Positions 7,170-8,369 of a stretch of 8,369 nucleotides of DNA are shown here, piece after piece. The stretch is taken from contig NZ_CALNCS010000109.1 in NCBI RefSeq assembly GCF_937875145.1, forward strand, positions 1 through 8,369, given 5' to 3'. A program made the translations under genes and the position numbers. The stretch is from Alkalibaculum bacchi. Its GTDB lineage: Bacteria; Bacillota; Clostridia; Eubacteriales; Alkalibacteraceae. The notes beneath the pieces are model-generated. The model was not told the DNA's origin. It worked only from the letters and a program-made list of their open reading frames with translations, and searched no databases. The first letter of the stretch is position 1; each line of letters starts with the position of its first letter.

Positions 7170-7207
7170 TCAAAAACTCCCAAGTGAGATCTCATACTAC
7201 TTTTTGA
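7170..7207 (-). repeat. Nested dyad (inverted repeat) upstream of the LspA-like gene
   Basis: TCAAAAA (7170-7176) and TTTTTGA (7201-7207) form the outer arms. A perfect 10-base palindrome, TGAGATCTCA (7185-7194), sits between them. It lies just upstream of the LspA ribosome binding site. It could be a protein-binding site or an RNA element, or could be chance in AT-rich DNA. Confidence 0.35.
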
Positions 7208-7358
7208 CCTGAGGCTTTTATTTTTCCTTCAGAATTTATCGCCAATTTCGTAAGAAAATATAAGGTAAAATTAAGGCTTGAATACTTGATTAAGTGGAAT
7301 GATATAATTAATTAGCGTAATTTTGATAGGTTTTTATATTATTATAAACACAGATATT

Positions 7359-7493
7359 TTATCCGTTGACTTGACAACCTCTTGATACTATGGGTACTAA
7401 TGCAATTACCATAACGAGTACTACATTTGGTGTAATATAATTAGCGCTTTTATCATTATCAACTTGCTCATAACAAGGTTTTTTATATGACAT
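7359..7493 (-). CDS. Candidate RiPP or pheromone precursor peptide, 44 residues
   Basis: A short gene lies between the AgrB-like and LspA-like genes. Its ribosome binding site is strong (GGAGG, 8 bases before ATG). The peptide begins MSYKKPCYEQVDNDK, a polar, charged leader-like half. It then has SANYITPN, a hydrophobic run VVLVMVIALVPIV (24-36) and the tail SRGCQVNG. Only Cys7 and Cys40 are present. It matches no AgrD pattern: there is no N-terminal amphipathic helix and no acidic, Pro-containing tail after the Cys. The hydrophobic run followed by S-R-G-C resembles a poor lipobox, which fits oddly well with the LspA-family gene next door. I infer that it is the substrate of both radical SAM enzymes and of one or more of the membrane proteases. 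Being a small membrane peptide with another role is the main alternative. Position and ribosome binding site make it a probable gene; its role is inferred. Confidence 0.72.
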   Translation of the reverse strand: MSYKKPCYEQVDNDKSANYITPNVVLVMVIALVPIVSRGCQVNG

Positions 7494-7501
7494 TTCTAAC
7501 A

Positions 7502-7506
7502 CCTCC
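7502..7506 (-). promoter_or_regulatory. Strong ribosome binding site of the 44-residue peptide gene
   Basis: GGAGG, 8 bases before the ATG at 7493, is among the best-matched sites in the window. High translation is expected for a precursor peptide. It is the main direct evidence that this short frame is a real gene. Confidence 0.75.
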
Positions 7507-7520
7507 CTTCTTTTAATAAT

Positions 7521-7548
7521 TTTATACCGTCCCACTTAATGCTTTAAC
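7521..7548 (-). promoter_or_regulatory. Possible promoter for the peptide gene
   Basis: A TATAAA -10-like hexamer (7526-7521) lies 27 bases before the peptide ATG. A weak -35-like TTAAAG (7547-7542) sits 15 bases further upstream, shorter than the ideal spacing. An internal promoter would let the precursor be made in excess of AgrB. The match is poor at -35. Confidence 0.25.
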
Positions 7549-7656
7549 CTGAATACTTCTCTGGAAACTTCAAGCATTTCCTACTGTCCATCTTGAACAA
7601 GCGCCCTCCGGTTGAAAAGATGTTAGAAATTTATGTATTTGATACTCATTACTAGC

Positions 7657-8241
7657 CTACCATGATAATTTAAGTGTAACTTTAATATTTTTAACTTTCC
7701 CCAGCACAAGCATCACCGCACACAATGCAACTGCCACTGTGATACAGATTGAGATTTGATTTTGCCCTAAAAGCCAAAGTATTAAGGCTCCTGCAAACAA
7801 AACACTTAATAAAACTCTTGTTTTCTTCCTGTAAATCGCAATTTCCTTCCGATCTAAAGGTTTGTTACTATCCTCTACCGGTGCAAACAAGAAGACTATA
7901 CTCCCTGCGCAGAGTGCAACCATCAAACAAATAATACTTGTCCAAGGTATCAACTTTATCCCTAAAAGGGTTATTGACATGGTTCCTATTGAAAATATGT
8001 AACACCTAAACTGCGTTCTTGCATGATACCCCCCTGCATATGTTCTAAGAGGGATATACACAAGCGTCAATAGGATGCTTTGCCATACCATTCTCAATAC
8101 GATACCGATAACAATCGTTGTGGCAATATTAAGCACCATCAATGTTCCTTGTTCCAGTCCATAGGTGTATAGGTCTTTATCCTCATAGGGTATTACTCCA
8201 TTGGAAACAAATGAATCTGTAATTTGCTCAAATACATCCAT
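7657..8241 (-). CDS. agrB: AgrB-like accessory gene regulator membrane endopeptidase
   Basis: This is a 194-residue polytopic membrane protein of the AgrB family, which cuts the AgrD peptide and makes a thiolactone autoinducer. The family block R-x3-GGYHA is present (RTYAGGYHA, 66-74), and His73 and Cys80 keep the seven-residue spacing of the catalytic pair His77/Cys84 of Staphylococcus aureus AgrB. PVEDSNKPLD (121-130) is another family signature. Membrane segments lie at about 33-50, 54-65, 82-97, 100-120, 143-158 and 163-180. I chose the ATG at 8241 because the protein then begins MDVFEQITD, as AgrB relatives do. The frame is open to a GTG at 8310, and no start has a good ribosome binding site. 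No AgrD follows directly. The next gene, 163 bases downstream, is the 44-residue peptide. No AgrC/AgrA sensor pair is in the window. It may process the RiPP precursor or belong to a quorum circuit running off the right edge. Confidence 0.9.
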   Translation of the reverse strand: MDVFEQITDSFVSNGVIPYEDKDLYTYGLEQGTLMVLNIATTIVIGIVLRMVWQSILLTLVYIPLRTYAGGYHARTQFRCYIFSIGTMSITLLGIKLIPWTSIICLMVALCAGSIVFLFAPVEDSNKPLDRKEIAIYRKKTRVLLSVLFAGALILWLLGQNQISICITVAVALCAVMLVLGKVKNIKVTLKLSW

Positions 8242-8369
8242 CCTCATTAAAATTTGCGCAGCTTTTGGGCACCTTTTGGTAACTTTGGTTGATGTACAAG
8301 AAATATACACGCTGAATATAATGGTCTCATAAATTAAGACACTTTTTCGAACAGTTTTTAATGAATCTG

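Larger units (their letters stand above)
7138..7358 (-). other. 221-base gap between peptide gene and LspA-like gene
   Basis: This gap is very AT-rich and has no open frame of meaningful length on either strand. It contains an imperfect dyad at 7170-7207 and the LspA ribosome binding site. RiPP operons often have a processing site, attenuator or second promoter here to set precursor above enzyme levels, but I see no strong terminator and no convincing promoter. Confidence 0.5.
7494..7656 (-). other. 163-base gap between AgrB-like and peptide genes
   Basis: I read all three minus-strand frames here for a missing AgrD and found only fragments of 18 codons or fewer with usable starts. One, at a TTG after GGAGG, would encode MFKMDSRKCLKFPEKYSG. 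This is far shorter than any AgrD, and I do not call it. The gap contains the peptide gene's ribosome binding site and a weak promoter-like match. Confidence 0.45.

Noticed and set aside
7371..7400. Plus-strand TTGACA followed after 18 bases by TACTAA, a possible antisense promoter inside the peptide gene
   Set aside because: The -35 is perfect, but the -10 is weak and no gene lies downstream on the plus strand. The bases are also explained by the peptide's Cys40-Gln41-Val42 codons.
7548..7605. Very short frame with TTG start after GGAGG (MFKMDSRKCLKFPEKYSG) as a hidden AgrD
   Set aside because: It has only 18 codons, no amphipathic N-terminus and no AgrD tail. The spacing is acceptable, but nothing else supports it.
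8324..8340. Imperfect dyad GTCTCATAAATTAAGAC upstream of agrB as an operator
   Set aside because: Only about five base pairs match, with an AT-rich centre. No AgrA-type direct repeats accompany it, and the window ends before the promoter region can be judged.

Overview
The window is low-GC, AT-rich DNA with strong GGAGG-type ribosome binding sites, non-ATG starts (TTG, GTG), an AgrB-family protein and a NatAB-type ABC transporter. Together these point to a Gram-positive Bacillota, most likely a clostridium-like lineage. I cannot name the genus from sequence alone. All credible genes lie on the minus strand, so transcription runs from high to low coordinates.

In transcription order the window holds: an AgrB-like membrane cysteine endopeptidase (about 7657-8241); a 44-residue peptide gene with a strong ribosome binding site (7359-7493), the best precursor candidate; an LspA-family aspartyl protease starting at TTG (6676-7137); a PqqD-like/B12-binding/radical SAM protein (4871-6553); an M50-like membrane protein with a C-terminal TPR region (3886-4869); a small 97-residue protein (3620-3913); a radical SAM/SPASM peptide maturase (2550-3623); and an ABC exporter pair (ATPase 1733-2473, permease 574-1743). 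A weak terminator-like hairpin follows the permease (531-561). The stretch 215-573 has no convincing gene. At the left edge, 1-214 encodes a 5'-truncated dihydrolipoamide dehydrogenase dimerisation domain, which may mark the border of the cluster.

The layout reads as one operon for a ribosomally made, post-translationally modified peptide (RiPP) or peptide pheromone. My model, which is inference, is as follows. The 44-residue peptide is modified by two radical SAM enzymes: a SPASM enzyme for carbon-centred crosslinks, and a cobalamin enzyme for methylation or a related radical reaction. Each is guided by a recognition domain: the B12 enzyme has a fused PqqD-like domain, while the SPASM enzyme may use the separate 97-residue protein. 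The product is then trimmed in the membrane and exported by the NatAB-like transporter.

The striking point is that three mechanistically different membrane-protease families sit around one peptide gene: an AgrB cysteine protease with intact His/Cys, an LspA aspartyl protease with all catalytic Asp present, and an M50 site-2-protease-like protein whose HExxH has become EExxH. No canonical AgrD is visible. The candidate peptide instead has a hydrophobic stretch ending in S-R-G-C, a degenerate lipobox-like site. I do not recognise this combination as a described system.
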